64,000 nt of DNA from Coenobita brevimanus. Taxonomy: Eukaryota > Arthropoda > Malacostraca > Decapoda > Coenobitidae. The stretch lies in NCBI GenBank assembly GCA_032717465.1, contig CM064748.1:7274685-7338684 (forward strand), in the 5' to 3' direction. Below are positions 19,224 through 30,513 of the stretch, piece by piece (the stretch's first letter is position 1; every line of letters starts with the position of its first letter). The position numbers were made by a program, and so were the translations under genes. The notes under the pieces were generated by a model that saw only the letters and a list, made by a program, of their open reading frames with translations, ran no database searches and was not told the origin of the DNA.

Positions 19224-22200
19224 CAATCTCCCCTCCCATCCCTGACAAACAACAGCAGCCCCCTCCCACCTCCAAGCTCCGAATACTCCAATGGAACGTT
19301 CGAGGTGTGGCCTCCAAGCGCTCCCTGCTAGAGGAAGCAGCTCACAAAGATAACATCGACATCTTCCTCCTCCAGGAGACGCTCCTCAGTAAACAACGTT
19401 CACTCCGTCTGCGTGGCTTCACCACCTTTTTCCTTCCTAAGGCAGTTGGAGGCCCCAGGGGCTGTGCTATACTTGTCCGCAGCCACATCCCCACCAGATC
19501 CATCAACCCTCTTCCAAACTGCGGTGACAACACTGAACTTCAGGGCATAACAATCACACTGGCAAATGACAGCCTCCACATCTACAACATTTACCGTTCC
19601 CCAAGCACCGAAGCCAACCTTGAAGAAGTGTTCACCCTCTCCAGTTCCTCTCAAATATTTGTCGGAGGAGACTTCAACGCCCACCACCCCTGCCTCGGGC
19701 TCGACATCAACAACAAACGCCACCGGTCGCCACATAGCTGAGCTGCTACAAGAGGTACCCAGCATCTCGCTCCTGAACAACCCACAAATGCCAACTCACT
19801 TACAAGGAGGCAGACTCGATCTCTCTTTCGCCTCCTCTGGCCTAGCGAACCTCACAAACTGGGAATTGCACCCCACCCTCACCTCTGATCATCATGCCAT
19901 CATCTGCTCCATTGATGTCGCTCTCCTTCCCAAACACCCTGGCCCCCCACCCAGATGGAACACCAAGCGAGCCGACTGGAACCTTTTCTCCAGCACACTG
20001 GAAAAAACAACATCATTTCCACCTCCAGTAGACCTCGATGACCATGCCACCCTCCTCACAACTGCCTTCCGCATAGCGGCCGAAGCATCCATCCCCAAAA
20101 CCACTGTGCCAAATGTACACCACAAAAACCACTGGTTTTACTGTGACAGAGTGCGGGAGCTCAACAGGAGGCTAAATAGAGCCAAAAAACTCTATAGGGC
20201 TCACCCTTCCCCAGAGGGCCTCCGTTACCTTCAGGCAGTGATAATGCACTCCATCTCTGAGAAAAATGACATCAAGGAGCAAAAGTGGACAGAGTGGTGC
20301 CAATCCCTGGGGGCCCACTCCAAACTGGGTACCATATGGAAGAAACTGAGAGCTGTCTCCAGTCCCCATCCCATTCGCCCACCCTCTCACCCTGACCCAC
20401 AGGCTGAAGCTGAAAGACTAGCCTCCACATTTGCACAAAGAACCTCCCCCACTCAACTCCCAGAAGGCACCAGGCGACGGCAGGAGGAACTGCACCAAGC
20501 CAGAACAGACCTCATCACATCCAGCAAGACCAGCGCAGCTGACTCAGACCATCTTTTCACCATCAATGAGCTCAACCAAGCCTTGAAGTCTAGCGCCGAC
20601 ACAGCCCCAGGCCCCGACGGCATCACATACTCTATGATCTCCCACGCTGGCCCCACTGCCAAGGACGCCCTCCTAGACCTTCTAAACCACTCCTGGCACC
20701 TTGGCAAACTCCCCAGCCAATGGAAGCAAGCCATCATCCACCCCATCCCAAAGCCACGTGAGCCCAAAGCCTTCAGACCCATCTCTCTTCTAAGCTGCCT
20801 CAGCAAAACAGCTGAGAGGATGATCCACAGACGCCTCCGCTGGATTCTCCCCACCCCCCACAGTCACATCTTTGCCTACACCCAGGGCGAGGGAACAGCG
20901 GAGTGCCTGAGTTCCTTCCTCTCAGAGTTGCGAGGTGGCAAAGGACTTGCCGTCTTCATCGACCTGGAGAAAGCCTTCGAGCTGGCTTGCCCTGAGGCCA
21001 TCCTCGCCACCCTGGCTGGCAGGGGGGTGAGGGGTCGCCTCCTAAGCTGGCTCGAGAGCTTTTTCGAGGGTCGAGAAGCGTCAGTCCGTTTCCAGGGTCA
21101 CATTTCAACTGCACACCATCATATAAATGGTACTCCACAGGGCAGTATACTCAGCCCCATCCTTTTCAACACACTGGTTGAGTGCCTCCTGCATACCAAC
21201 CTATGCCCTGGTACACGCCTCCTGTGCTATGCAGACGACATAACCTTAGTCACACAGGGTGGCTCCTACCATGCAAAAACCCAAAGAGCCCTAACCAAAC
21301 TCAACCAGAAGTGCACTGAACTTGGCCTTAAAATCAACGCCACCAAAACCAAAGCCTACCCTTCAGAATACAAGCCCCCACAGACAAGCTACACCTTGGC
21401 AACATTCACATAGAGTACGTCACCACCCACCGGTACTTAGGGGTCATATTCGACCACAAACTCTCATTTGAACAAGAAGTCCAGTACCTCAAAGACAGAA
21501 CAAAACTTAGACTCAGCGCCTTAAAATCCCTGGCAGGAAAGGGAGGGGGAGCCTCATACAAAATTCTTCGCCTCTTCTACATCCAGGCAATCAGATCAAT
21601 AGTGGACTATGCTGCCCCAGCCCTACCAACCATCGACCCAAAACTTGTCACCAAACTTGAAGTGATCCAAAACGACGCCCTACGCACCATGACTGGCTCC
21701 CCAATGTGGACCCGATTGTGTAACCTCCGCCTAGAGTGTAACATTGAGTCCCTACACCTTCGCATAAAGGCAAGAACAGCAGGCCTGGCAGCAAAGCTTG
21801 CACACTCTGCCTCCCCCCTCCCTGTCCTGTCACGACTTACAGCCGCTTCCAAACTCGACCCTGCAATACTGTCAAACAGCTGGACTCACAGTGTCGCCAA
21901 AGCCACTCACACCTTTCAAACCAGCCGCTTCTTGCACCAACCTCCCGACCTGCCAAACACAACCTACCGACCACCACCACCATGGAGCCCCCCACTACTA
22001 AAACTCCTCATCCCACACTCTCCAGCCAAAAGTCGAACACCAACACAACAGCTAAGACAAGAGGGCCTTAAACGCATAGCTTCCCTCACATGCGCAAACT
22101 CCTCCACCTACTACACTGATGGGTCCATTTCTGCACCGAAGGCAGGAGCAGCTTTTGTGTGTGGTGAAAGGACCCAAAGCATCCGAATACCTGACGGAAC

Positions 22201-22981
22201 CTCCACATTACAAGCTGAGCTCGCAGCCATCTCGGCAGCCCTGTCTGACGCCCTGTACAACGACCCAACAGCCAACATTATCATTCACACAGACTCCACC
22301 ACAGCCATACACTCACTAAAAAGACCAACCCCAGCTGACAATGTCACCCTGATCAGCAACCTCTTAAACACTGCCCAACAAATATGCAAGGCTGGGGGAT
22401 CAATCACGATTCACTGGATCCCCAGCCATGTTGGCATTGCGGGGAATGAAAAAGCTGACGAATTAGCAAAGAGTGCCACCAAACATCCCAACATCGATAT
22501 GCACATCAACACCAGCCTAAGCCACATCAAACACGACATAAAAATTAAAGCAAAAGTCCTAAACCGAGAAGATCACCAAGGATATGTACAACAAGGCTCC
22601 CCCTCTGCTAAATGGTACGCCATGGCCACCCTGTACAAAACAACACCATCCGAAGGATGCAAAGACAACAAAACCCTCACACGACTACGCCGCCTTCGCC
22701 TTGGATACAAATCCTACAACGAAATAAACACAAACTCAGGCCCCACTGAATGCTCATATTGCGACACCAACACGCCCTACCCCCCACTGCACTACATCCT
22801 CCGTTGCCCTGCCACATCCAGTTTACGACCCAGACCACTTCACCTCAACCCCGACATTCCCATTAACGACACCTCCGCCATGTCTCCCACCTCACTCCGA
22901 AATGCTGCCGCCACTATCATCGCTACCACCCACAATCATACTCTCATGGAGCTACTATGCACCAAACTCCCACCGACATAG
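19224..22981 (+). pseudogene. Element D ORF2, endonuclease-RT-RNase H (two frameshifts)
   Basis: Endonuclease: RILQWNVRG, LLQETLLSKQ, GGDFNAHHPC, SDHHAI. Frameshift near 19700. RT: PDGITYSMISHAG, FRPISLLSCLSK, DLEKAFELACPEA, NGTPQGSILSPILFN, LLCYADDITLV. Frameshift near 21390. RNase H: YYTDGS, LQAELAAISAAL, HTDSTTAIHSL, HWIPSHVGIAGNEKAD; C-terminal CSYCDTNTPYPPLHYILRC. All catalytic motifs are intact. The ORF2 frame is -1 relative to ORF1 and is open back to 17990, with no ATG close to the endonuclease, as in elements 3 and E. Confidence 0.9.
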
Positions 22982-23315
22982 CTGCATATGACCCTCGACC
23001 CCCCAGGGGAGTCGAGGGCCATATGCACAGTACTCACAAGTATGAATGTGTGTGTGCATGTGTGTGTGTGTGTAAATGTGTTGTCCCCTTGATGTCACAT
23101 ATGCGCTTGCACATGCGGTGTACGCATGTGTGCACGCCTAAGCATGTCTACATGAGCTGCATGCACATACATTTTTTATAAGGACCCCCCACCATAGAGG
23201 CACTTAGCTGCCTCTACCACCTATCGTATAACAGCCAAAAACCCACTGACTGGGCCAATCAAAGGCCCGGCCCCATCTACTATATGGGGAAATCTTCAAA
23301 AAAAAAAAAAAAAAA
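22982..23315 (+). other. Element D 3' UTR and tail
   Basis: No gene. A perfect inverted repeat just after the ORF2 stop (CATATGACCCTCGAC / GTCGAGGGCCATATG, about 22984-23025), then a GT-rich tract, then stem TGGGCC/GGCCCG (23251-23269), stem CCCCAT/ATGGGG (23271-23289), AAATCTTC and poly(A). The two terminal stems match the tails of 3, 4, E and the two small elements in position but not in sequence. Confidence 0.75.
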
Positions 23316-23327
23316 TAGGCGGGTGAC

Positions 23328-23892
23328 ATTCTGCTGCCTGCCTCCACACTGACAACATCTCCTGCTCCTGTCTTGTTTCAACAAGGGTAACAGCTCTCCG
23401 GTTCGCCGTTGATCGAGCTGCTCTGCCCTTCTTGTCTCTCGCCAGTGCTTTGAGGTGTTGTTGCTGTCGTTGCTCGCCGCCTTCATCCTGACCACGCCTT
23501 GGTCTCCAGCCACTGTTGTGTACCGGGGTGCTCACGCTTGTGCGCACTCGCCCTTCAGTGATTTCTTTTTGCCTCTTACTGTATTTCCTTTCCGGCTCTT
23601 AGTGTTCCCCTGGTACGTGGTACGAAGCCGAACCCCGCGGTTTCCAGGCGCAGGCCTGGTACACAAGGGGGCCCCGTAGTCGGGGTGGTTATAGGAAGCT
23701 GCAGGGGTGAGCCAAAACTTTGGTTAGGGCTAGGGTTAGGCAAGACCTTCGGGGCTGTGGTAAGGGCTGCCGCGTCCTCCGCTAGCGGAGGGGCAGATTC
23801 CTGCCACAGTAGGTAGGCTTCTTCCTGCGTTTCTGTGTGCCTGTTCTGTGTGGTTGTGTGAGTGTTAGTGTGGGTGTTTGTGCCTGTGTGTG
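23328..23892 (+). promoter_or_regulatory. Element E 5' leader
   Basis: No gene. ACGAAGCCGAACCCCGCGG (23622-23640), hairpin CCAGGC/GCCTGG just after it, GGGGGCCCCGTAGTCGGGG, GGTTATAGGAAGC, GGTTAGGGCTAGGGTTAGG (about 23720-23738), and hairpin CCTCCG-CTAG-CGGAGG (23776-23791) about 100 nt before the ORF1 ATG. The last stem is base-substituted relative to 3 and D yet fully paired. Confidence 0.7.
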
Positions 23893-25592
23893 ATGACAGG
23901 CAAGTCGAGGTCTAGGCCCCCAGGGCCTTCGAGGATTCCTATGCCATCCAGGATCCAGCTGCCTGGTTCATCTGCTCGCGTCCTCTATGCTGGAGGTAGG
24001 GTTGAGACGGTTCCTGGGGTCTTGGGTGGGAGCATGGCTGCGGTCACCCATCCAGCTGCTGTCTCGGCCCAGGGCGTCTTGACCTCGGTCACCCATCCAG
24101 CTGCTGCCAGAGGCCAGAAGTATTTCACTACTGGGAGGAAAAGGGAGCGTCGTGGATCAGGGGATAGCTCGACTGTGTCTGCTGGCGGTTGTGCTGATCT
24201 GGGACGTCCAGATTCTTGCTCCTCTGCTTCCTCTACAGCACCAAGGAAGATAGCTCGCCGTCATGAGGGGATGGATGACATTGTGCCTGCTCCAAACCCT
24301 GACACTGCTACTTCTCATGTTGATGCTGTTTCAACCGCTGCTGCTACTCCTGCTGTTAATGCAAATGGCTCTGCAGATGATGAGGGGTTTACCCTTGTGT
24401 CTCGCAGGGCTAAGCGTGCAACCCTGACCAAGCCTGCAGCCCAGGGTTTTTCTCTGCCTGCTCTAAAGCAACCTCCTCCTCCACCTCGCCCTTCAGTGTC
24501 TGTGGCAGCCCCTCCTCCACCCCGCTCCTCCTTCCCAGCTTTCAGGGTTCCACTGCAATCGGGTTACGAAACCAGCTACGATGCAGTGGCGGCCCTGGAG
24601 AGCCAGCTACCGGGTCTTGCAGCGAGAAATTGCTTTGGCAGGGACGAAAGCTGTGTCCTCATTCCCTCCATGGAGGAGGCTTACCAGCAGCTCAAGGCCG
24701 TAGCAGTGGACGAGGCGGCAACGGTGAAGGTGACAGAGCTCACACGGGGTGGACAGGTGACGAAGGCTGTAGTAATGGGATACCCTCGTCGTTTCCCATT
24801 AGACATCCTTCGAAGGCACGACTTAGTAGAGGAGGCTACCAGGTGCCAGCACCAGAGGACGCGGGAGGAAACCTTACAGGTGTGTGTCACCCTCCGCGGC
24901 CCCCTCGTCCCCTCTCTCGATCTTGGGAACTGGGGAGTGTACTGGCTGCGCCCGTACACTCCAGAGCCACTGAGGTGCTACCACTGCCAGAGGTTCGGAC
25001 ACCATCGTGCAAGCTGCAGCAGGCCTGCAGTGTGCAGGATCTGCAGGGCTCCCATGACACGGAGCAGTGCTTGGCAAAATTCCGAGCAAAGGAGCCGGTC
25101 ACCTCCCGCTGTCCCAACTGTGCAGCAGCACACCACGCCTGGCATCCCAGTTGCCCAGCGAGAGTGAAGAGGGTGAACCAGGGCAGAGAAAGGCAGGTCT
25201 CTTGGGTGCAGGAACAGCAGTCCTTGGCATCAACGCCGGCCCTCCCAGGCACTTTTGTTTGGGGTCAACAACGCCGCCCCCAGGCACAGACTCCTCCTGT
25301 ATTAGATACGACTGCTTTTCCTCCCCTGCCAACTCCCGCACAGACCAAGCGGCCTCGATCACCGAGGAAGCCCAGGTCGTCCCCCAGAGGGGCTGTTTCG
25401 AAGGTAGCCAAGACCAAGGCTCGGCCACCTCGCACCCTAGCGGCCGGCTCTCCTCATCTTCCATCGGCCCCCTTGGTGCCTCCTTTGATGCCAGTGGGTC
25501 AGGAGTCAGAGGAGGTTCGCCTCTATCTGTCTCCGGGCCCCGGGACGGTACCTACCTCAGGGTCCTCCAGTGGAACTGCGCAGGAGCAATAA
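23893..25592 (+). pseudogene. Element E ORF1, zinc-knuckle protein (one frameshift)
   Basis: ATG at 23893 (MTGKSRSRPPGPSR). Long N-terminal low-complexity region with basic patches (TGRKRERRGSG), Pro-rich stretch (PPPPPRPSVS), then the conserved domain ending RPYTPEPLRCYHCQRFGHH. The frame shifts near 25050, between the first and second zinc knuckles, and continues with TEQCLAKFRAKEP and CPNCAAAHHAWHPSC, then WGQQRR and a basic tail (KRPRSPRKPRSSPRG) to TAA at 25590-25592. RNA-binding role by homology to element 3 ORF1. Confidence 0.85.
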
Positions 25593-28500
25593 GTGAGCTT
25601 CCCCTCCTGCAAGAGGTGGCCAACAGGGATCAACCACACGTTATTCTCCTGCAGGAAACCTTGTTGACTGAGAGCTCCCGGTTTCGTTTGGCGGGATACA
25701 CCTCCTATCTCCTCCCCCGTGAACGTGGTGTAGCTCAGGGTTGTGCCGTTCTGGTTAGGGACCACATCGGTTCTGCAGTCTGTGAGCCTCCCTACTGTGG
25801 TATTGGTGTTGAGGTCCAGGGCGTGATCCTACAATTGGCGGGGTCACCCCTCACTGTGTTTAATGTATATCGTGGCCGAGATGCCTCTCTGGAGTTGGGG
25901 GACTTGTTCTCCCAGGCTACCAGGGGGCCTGTGTTCATTGGAGGCGACTTCAATGCACACCACGATATGTTTTTCTCGCCTCTCAAGACCAACGAGGCTG
26001 GTCGGCACATCTCTGTGGTTATGGAGGAGATGGGAGGTGTCTCCCTGCTGAATGATATCAATGAGGCTACTCATATTAGAGGAGGTCGACTAGACCTCAC
26101 CTTTGTTTCCACCCCTCTCGCAGGCTCGGCAACGTGGTCACTCCATCCCCACCTCATGAGTGACCACTATGCTGTTGTGGTTTATCTACCTTTGGCTCCC
26201 CTTCCTCCACCCAGGTCGCCTCCTCAGAGGTGGGATATGAGCAGGGCGGACTGGGCAGCCTTTGACAGGGCTCTCACTCTTGCCTTCTCATCTGCCCCTG
26301 CATCAGACCTCGAGGATCGAGCAGAGCAAGTTGCTGATGCTTTTAGGCAAGCAGCATCTCTTGCTATCCCGTTGCAGCAGCACTTTGCGGGGTGCTACCG
26401 GGATGGCTGGTTCTATTGTGATAGGGTCAGGGAGTTGAATCGGAGGCTGAATGCAGCTCGCAGACAGTACTGGCGGCGCCGCACTTCGCCGTGCCGCCGG
26501 TACTTGTCTGCCGTGTCTCGCCATGTCCTCGCGGAGGAGCGCCGCCTTAGGGAGGAGGCGTGGATTAGGTGGTGTCGTACCCTTGATTCTCACTCCACAC
26601 TCCGCGAGATGTGGAGGAAAATCAGGTCCATCTCCGATCCACGTCCCTCCCGTCCACCTTCACACCCTGATCCTGTCGCAGAGGCCAGCCACCTGGCTCA
26701 GCACTTTGCAGACCGCTCTGCCTCCTGCAATCTCCCGCGGTCCATCTTGGCCATGCAGGAGCAGCTGTCCGCCTCTCGTGTTGAGGCTATTCAGGCGGCC
26801 TGTGACCGTCCTGATCCAGCTGATTGCCCCATCACTAGTGGGGAGCTGCTGGCAGCTTTGTGGCATAGAGCGGACACTGCTCCAGGCCTTGATGGGCTGA
26901 CTTATTCCATCCTGTCGCATGCGGGAGATTGTGGTAAAGAGCGGCTTCTTGCTCTGCTCAACCTCTTGTGGTCTGAGGGGCGTCTGCCGAGGTCGTGGAA
27001 GAGTGCTGTCATCCACCCCATCCCGAAGCCTAACAATCCCGGGGCCATGCGCCCCATCTCGCTGCTCAGCTGTATTGCCAAGACGGCTGAGCGGGTTGTG
27101 CGGGCGCGTCTGGCATGGAGGTTAGGTCCGCTTCACCAGAGGATATTTGCATATCATCCAGGCAGAAGTGCCTCTCACTGCCTTGCATCTCTCCTCGGTG
27201 AACTTCGGGGTGGAGTGGGGATGGCGGTCTTCCTTGACCTTGAGAAAGCTTTTGAGTTGGCGAGCCCTAAAGTCATCTTCCAGGCTCTTGCAGACAAGGG
27301 AGTGGGTGGCAGGCTCTTGTCATGGCTTGCGGACTTTTTTCATGAGCGTGCTGCGGGGGTCCGCTTCCAGGGGCAGCTCTCCTCCTTTCATACCCACCTA
27401 AACGGCACCCCCCAGGGGAGTGTCTTGAGCCCTCTCCTTTTCAATATCCTCATGGAGGGGCTACTTACTGAGGACTATGGGCGCGGCGTTACCCTCCTGT
27501 GCTATGCCGATGATCTGGCCCTCGTCATAGCCAGGAGGGATTGTTATGACCATGCAAACGTTGCACTTGCACGGCTATATAGTAAGTGTGCGGAGCTGGG
27601 CCTAAAAATTAACTACGGAAAAACCAAATGCATGCCTTTTGGCCTTAGGCCTCCCCGCTTTCCCCTTCTGATTGGTGGCCACCAGCTGTCTCTCGTGGCA
27701 GTACACACATATCTTGGGGTGCGACTAGACAGCAACCTTACTTTCGAGAGCCACGTCAGGTACTTGCGCGAGCGGGCAAAGACACGTCTGTCTGCTCTTC
27801 GCTCCCTCTCAAAGAAGAGTTTGGGGGCCTCTTTTTGTGCTGCGCACGTTCTACATCCACGCTGTTAGGTCTTTGGTGGACTATAGTGCCATCTGCCTGA
27901 CGGGTCTTGCCCCAAGTGTTTCTCAGTCTCTGGAGGTCGTGCAGAATGAGGCTCTGCGCATCATTCTGCATGCACCCCCTTGGACCAGACTGGTGAATCT
28001 GCGAGTGGAGGGCGGTTTCCCATCGTTGAAGGGCAGAATTATGCTCCGGGCTGCAGCGACCTCTCTGCAACTTGTGCACCGCAGGCCACATCTCCCAGTC
28101 TCTTATCTTCTCAAGAGGCTTCTGTCACGCCCTCCTGACCCGGCCCCTGGGCGGGACTGGGCCCGTGCCACGGTTGCTATGCTACATAGTATTGGTGCTG
28201 CTGACGATATATGCCAGGTCCCTGACTCGTCCTTCAATGAGTTCGAGGAACCACCACCTTGGGAGCCTCCCCTTTTCCGGTGTGTTTATCCAGCAGGTGG
28301 AAAGCCTCGCAATACCATCCCAGCACTCCTCCGTCAGGATAGTCTCCGCCGGGTAGCTGCTCTAGGGTCTGCGGGGTCAGCAGTTTATTATACTGATGGC
28401 TCTGTGGCAGCTGATGGCACTGCTGGAGCGGCCTTTGTTTTTGGTGACATGGTGGAGTCTTGGCGGGTGTCCCAGGGGGCGTCTCCCTTCCAGGCAGAGC

Positions 28501-29225
28501 TCGCTGCTTTTCTGGGAGCTTTACGGCATGCACACAACCGCCGATATTGCCGTGTGGTTATTCATACAGACTCGCTCTCATCTATTGTGCGCCTTCGCTC
28601 CTTCTCCCTCAAAGACAACATCTTTTTGTTATCCTCCATATACACTGTAGCTTCTCTCCTCGTCCGTGGGGGAGCCACGATCATCCTTCACTGGCTTCCA
28701 GGTCATGTTGGCATCTTGGGGAATGAGATGGCAGATGAGGCTGCACGCTCTGCCTGTACTCTCCCTGCTGTCACGTTCCCACTCTGCAAAAGTCAGGCTC
28801 AAGTCATTAGATCTTTCGCTGTGACTATTGGACATCAATCAGTGGAGGAACATAGGCTATGTGTGGCTGAAGGCTCACGCTCTGCCACTTGGTATGCCAG
28901 TGCCACTTCTTATTCACCATTGCAGCCCCCTCTGGGCTTACCGAATCGTCTGCTAGTGAGGCTGCGGCGTTTACGTTTGGGATACTTATGCTATGAACAG
29001 ATAAAAGGAGTGGCCCCAGACCCTTGTGAACACTGCTTAGAGAGGTCGGAGGAGCCTCTACTGCACTATCTATTGAATTGCCCTGTGACTTCTGCTCTCA
29101 GGTCTCTCCCTAGTGGGGCATACGTCCCATCAGAAGATGAGGTGAGGGATGCCGCTGGCATAGTTGCCCGTGCTCCTATTTCACTATTACTTCGGGTAGT
29201 CAGTCGCTACCCTCCGCCACGATAA
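25540..29225 (+). pseudogene. Element E ORF2, endonuclease-RT-RNase H (one frameshift)
   Basis: Endonuclease: RVLQWNCAGA, ILLQETLL, GGDFNAHHD, SDHYAVV. RT: GLDGLTYSILSHAG, MRPISLLSCIAK, DLEKAFELASP, NGTPQGSVLSPLLFN, LLCYADDLALV. Frameshift near 27835. RNase H: YYTDGS, FQAELAAFLGAL, HTDSLSSIV, HWLPGHVGILGNEMAD; C-terminal CEHCLERSEEPLLHYLLNC. The frame is open upstream to 25067 without an ATG near the endonuclease and is -1 relative to the ORF1 end. A GGGCCCC heptamer at 25535-25541 sits in the right phase for -1 slippage, but such a GC-rich site would be unusual. Confidence 0.9.
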
Positions 29226-29320
29226 TGTAGATGCGCATGCATAGCGCAACTGTGACGGGCTCACATGTTTGCCCGTGTCCCAGTACGTCCTGGGACGAAT
29301 ATCCCAACAACAACAACAAC
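29226..29320 (+). other. Element E 3' tail
   Basis: Stem ACGGGC/GCCCGT (29255-29276), stem TCCCAG/CTGGGA (29278-29295), then GAATATCCC and (AAC)5. This matches the short element's tail almost base for base in stem 1 and the post-stem GAATATC. Confidence 0.8.
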
Positions 29321-29330
29321 GGTGGGTGAC

Positions 29331-30504
29331 GCGACTTCCTCCAGAGCAGCGATGGCAGCAACACCTGTTCTTCCCACCCCTTCTTCACCCGCCTCGGCCT
29401 TCGACCCGTTGAGGGGGGCCACCACAGGCAGGGAGCAGTCACCACGAGCCGTTACCATCACGGGGACTGCGAAGTGGTACAACGTGAAGGCGGGGTACGG
29501 ATTCATCCGGCGCCAGGACACCGGCGCCGATGTATTCGTGCACCGCCTGGGGATCGTTGCACCTGCTTCACCACGTCTTCAGCGCTCGTAAGGCGAGGGC
29601 GAGACGGTGGTGTTCACTCTCCACCAGACACCGAAGGGTCGTGAGGCCAAGGACGTCACCGGGCCGGGGGGTACACCCGTGCAGGGCTCTACCCATGCAC
29701 GGCGGCGCCCCACGACCCGGGGGCGCCGGCCCAGGGATCGTCGATGTACTGGGGAGATTGACACCATCGTCAGCATGTGCATCGCAACGGCGAGTGCTTT
29801 CTGTGGCGGTGACAAGGCTGCGTTGCTTATTCTCCTCCCCCAGAACTTTGAGGAGAATGGCCTTCCGCGCCTTGTCATCCCCCAGAGCTTCGCCCGTGGT
29901 GCATGGCCAGCCCCTCGTCAGGAGCATCGCGCCCCCAAGCTGCAGCCTTCCCAACCCCGCAAAACACCATGGAAGAGGCTGCAGCTCGATGCTCCCTTGC
30001 ACAAAACAACTGCCTCTATCACCATCAACCCTACTCAGCCTATGAAGACCTCCGGCACCACTGACGACCATGGGGAGCCTCCTACACCCCCGCCACAGCG
30101 TGCAGCCGACCAGCCCAACCACCAACTACCACCACGCCACCCTGTGCTTCTCCACCGACACCCAGGAGAGCACAGAGGAAGCGCAAGGCAACTGAGCCTG
30201 ACACCTCCCAGGCAGCTACTTCAGGATCGACGTCACCGACAGACGACCCACGTACTGACGCTGACCCCACAACTGACATCACCGACTTCAACGACAAGCT
30301 CAACAACGACTTAGCCAATCACTCCGATCAGTTTGTTAAAAAAGTCCAAAAGAACCTCCGGCTAAGCCGGAACATGGACCTCTTCAACACCCTAACTCAG
30401 CAGTTTCCTCTGGACCACCGTTAATTCCGACAATCCACCGACTGGGCTAATGTATGGCCCGGCCTGCACTACGGGTGCAGGAAATTTTAGGAAAGGAAAG
30501 GAAA
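29331..30504 (+). mobile_element. small non-autonomous retroelement carrying a cold-shock-domain ORF
   Basis: 1.17 kb between junction words GTGGGTGAC (29322-29330) and GCGGGTGAT (30505-30513). The 5' part carries GGCAGCAACACC, like the starts of D, F and the short element. The 3' end carries the shared tail: stem CTGGGC/GCCCGG (30442-30462), stem CCTGCAC/GTGCAGG (30463-30481), GAAATTTTA and (GGAAA)n. It has no endonuclease or RT, so it would need a partner such as D or E. It could also be a captured host mRNA, but both ends look like element ends. Confidence 0.75.
29352..30423 (+). pseudogene. Y-box-like cold-shock-domain protein (one stop, one frameshift)
   Basis: ATG at 29352 (MAATPVLPTPSS). 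Residues 36-80 carry a cold-shock domain with GTAKWYNVKAGYGFIRR and DVFVHRL, the RNP1/RNP2-type nucleic-acid-binding strands. After an in-frame TAA (29589-29591) the same frame continues GEGETVVFTL and VTGPGGTPVQGS, as in metazoan Y-box proteins. An Arg-rich stretch follows (ARRRPTTRGRRPRDRR). A frameshift near 30110 leads to a basic then acidic C-terminus (RRAQRKRKATEPD, DFNDKLNNDLANHSDQFV) ending at TAA 30421-30423. Cold-shock proteins bind and remodel RNA or ssDNA, so a chaperone role like that of LINE ORF1 proteins is plausible but inferred. Confidence 0.8.
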
Positions 30505-30513
30505 GCGGGTGAT

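Larger units (their letters stand above)
16530..23315 (+). mobile_element. Element D: full-length RNase H-bearing non-LTR retrotransposon
   Basis: 6.8 kb, plus strand. It follows GCGGGTGAC (16521-16529) and ends in poly(A) at 23298-23315, after which GCGGGTGAC reappears (23319-23327). Content: structured leader, ORF1 with zinc knuckles and SR tail, ORF2 with endonuclease, RT (YADD) and RNase H, GT-rich 3' UTR and two-hairpin tail. Clearly related to elements 3 and E but strongly diverged from both. ORF1 has one stop and ORF2 two frameshifts. Confidence 0.88.
23328..29320 (+). mobile_element. Element E: full-length RNase H-bearing non-LTR retrotransposon
   Basis: 6.0 kb, plus strand, between junction words GCGGGTGAC (23319-23327) and GTGGGTGAC (29322-29330). 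It ends in (AAC)5 rather than poly(A). Coding content as in D and 3, but GC-richer and diverged at protein level. ORF1 has one frameshift and ORF2 one. Confidence 0.88.

Noticed and set aside
16866..23739. TTAGGG-like words as telomeric or subtelomeric DNA
   Set aside because: Only two or three units each, always in the same place of LINE leaders; no telomere array.
25535..25541. GGGCCCC as a proven -1 slippery site
   Set aside because: Correctly phased but GC-rich and not found in elements 3 or D; kept only as a candidate.
29530..30045. Alternative plus and minus ORFs over the cold-shock element
   Set aside because: Only the frame from 29352 carries the domain motifs; the others are GC-rich shadows.
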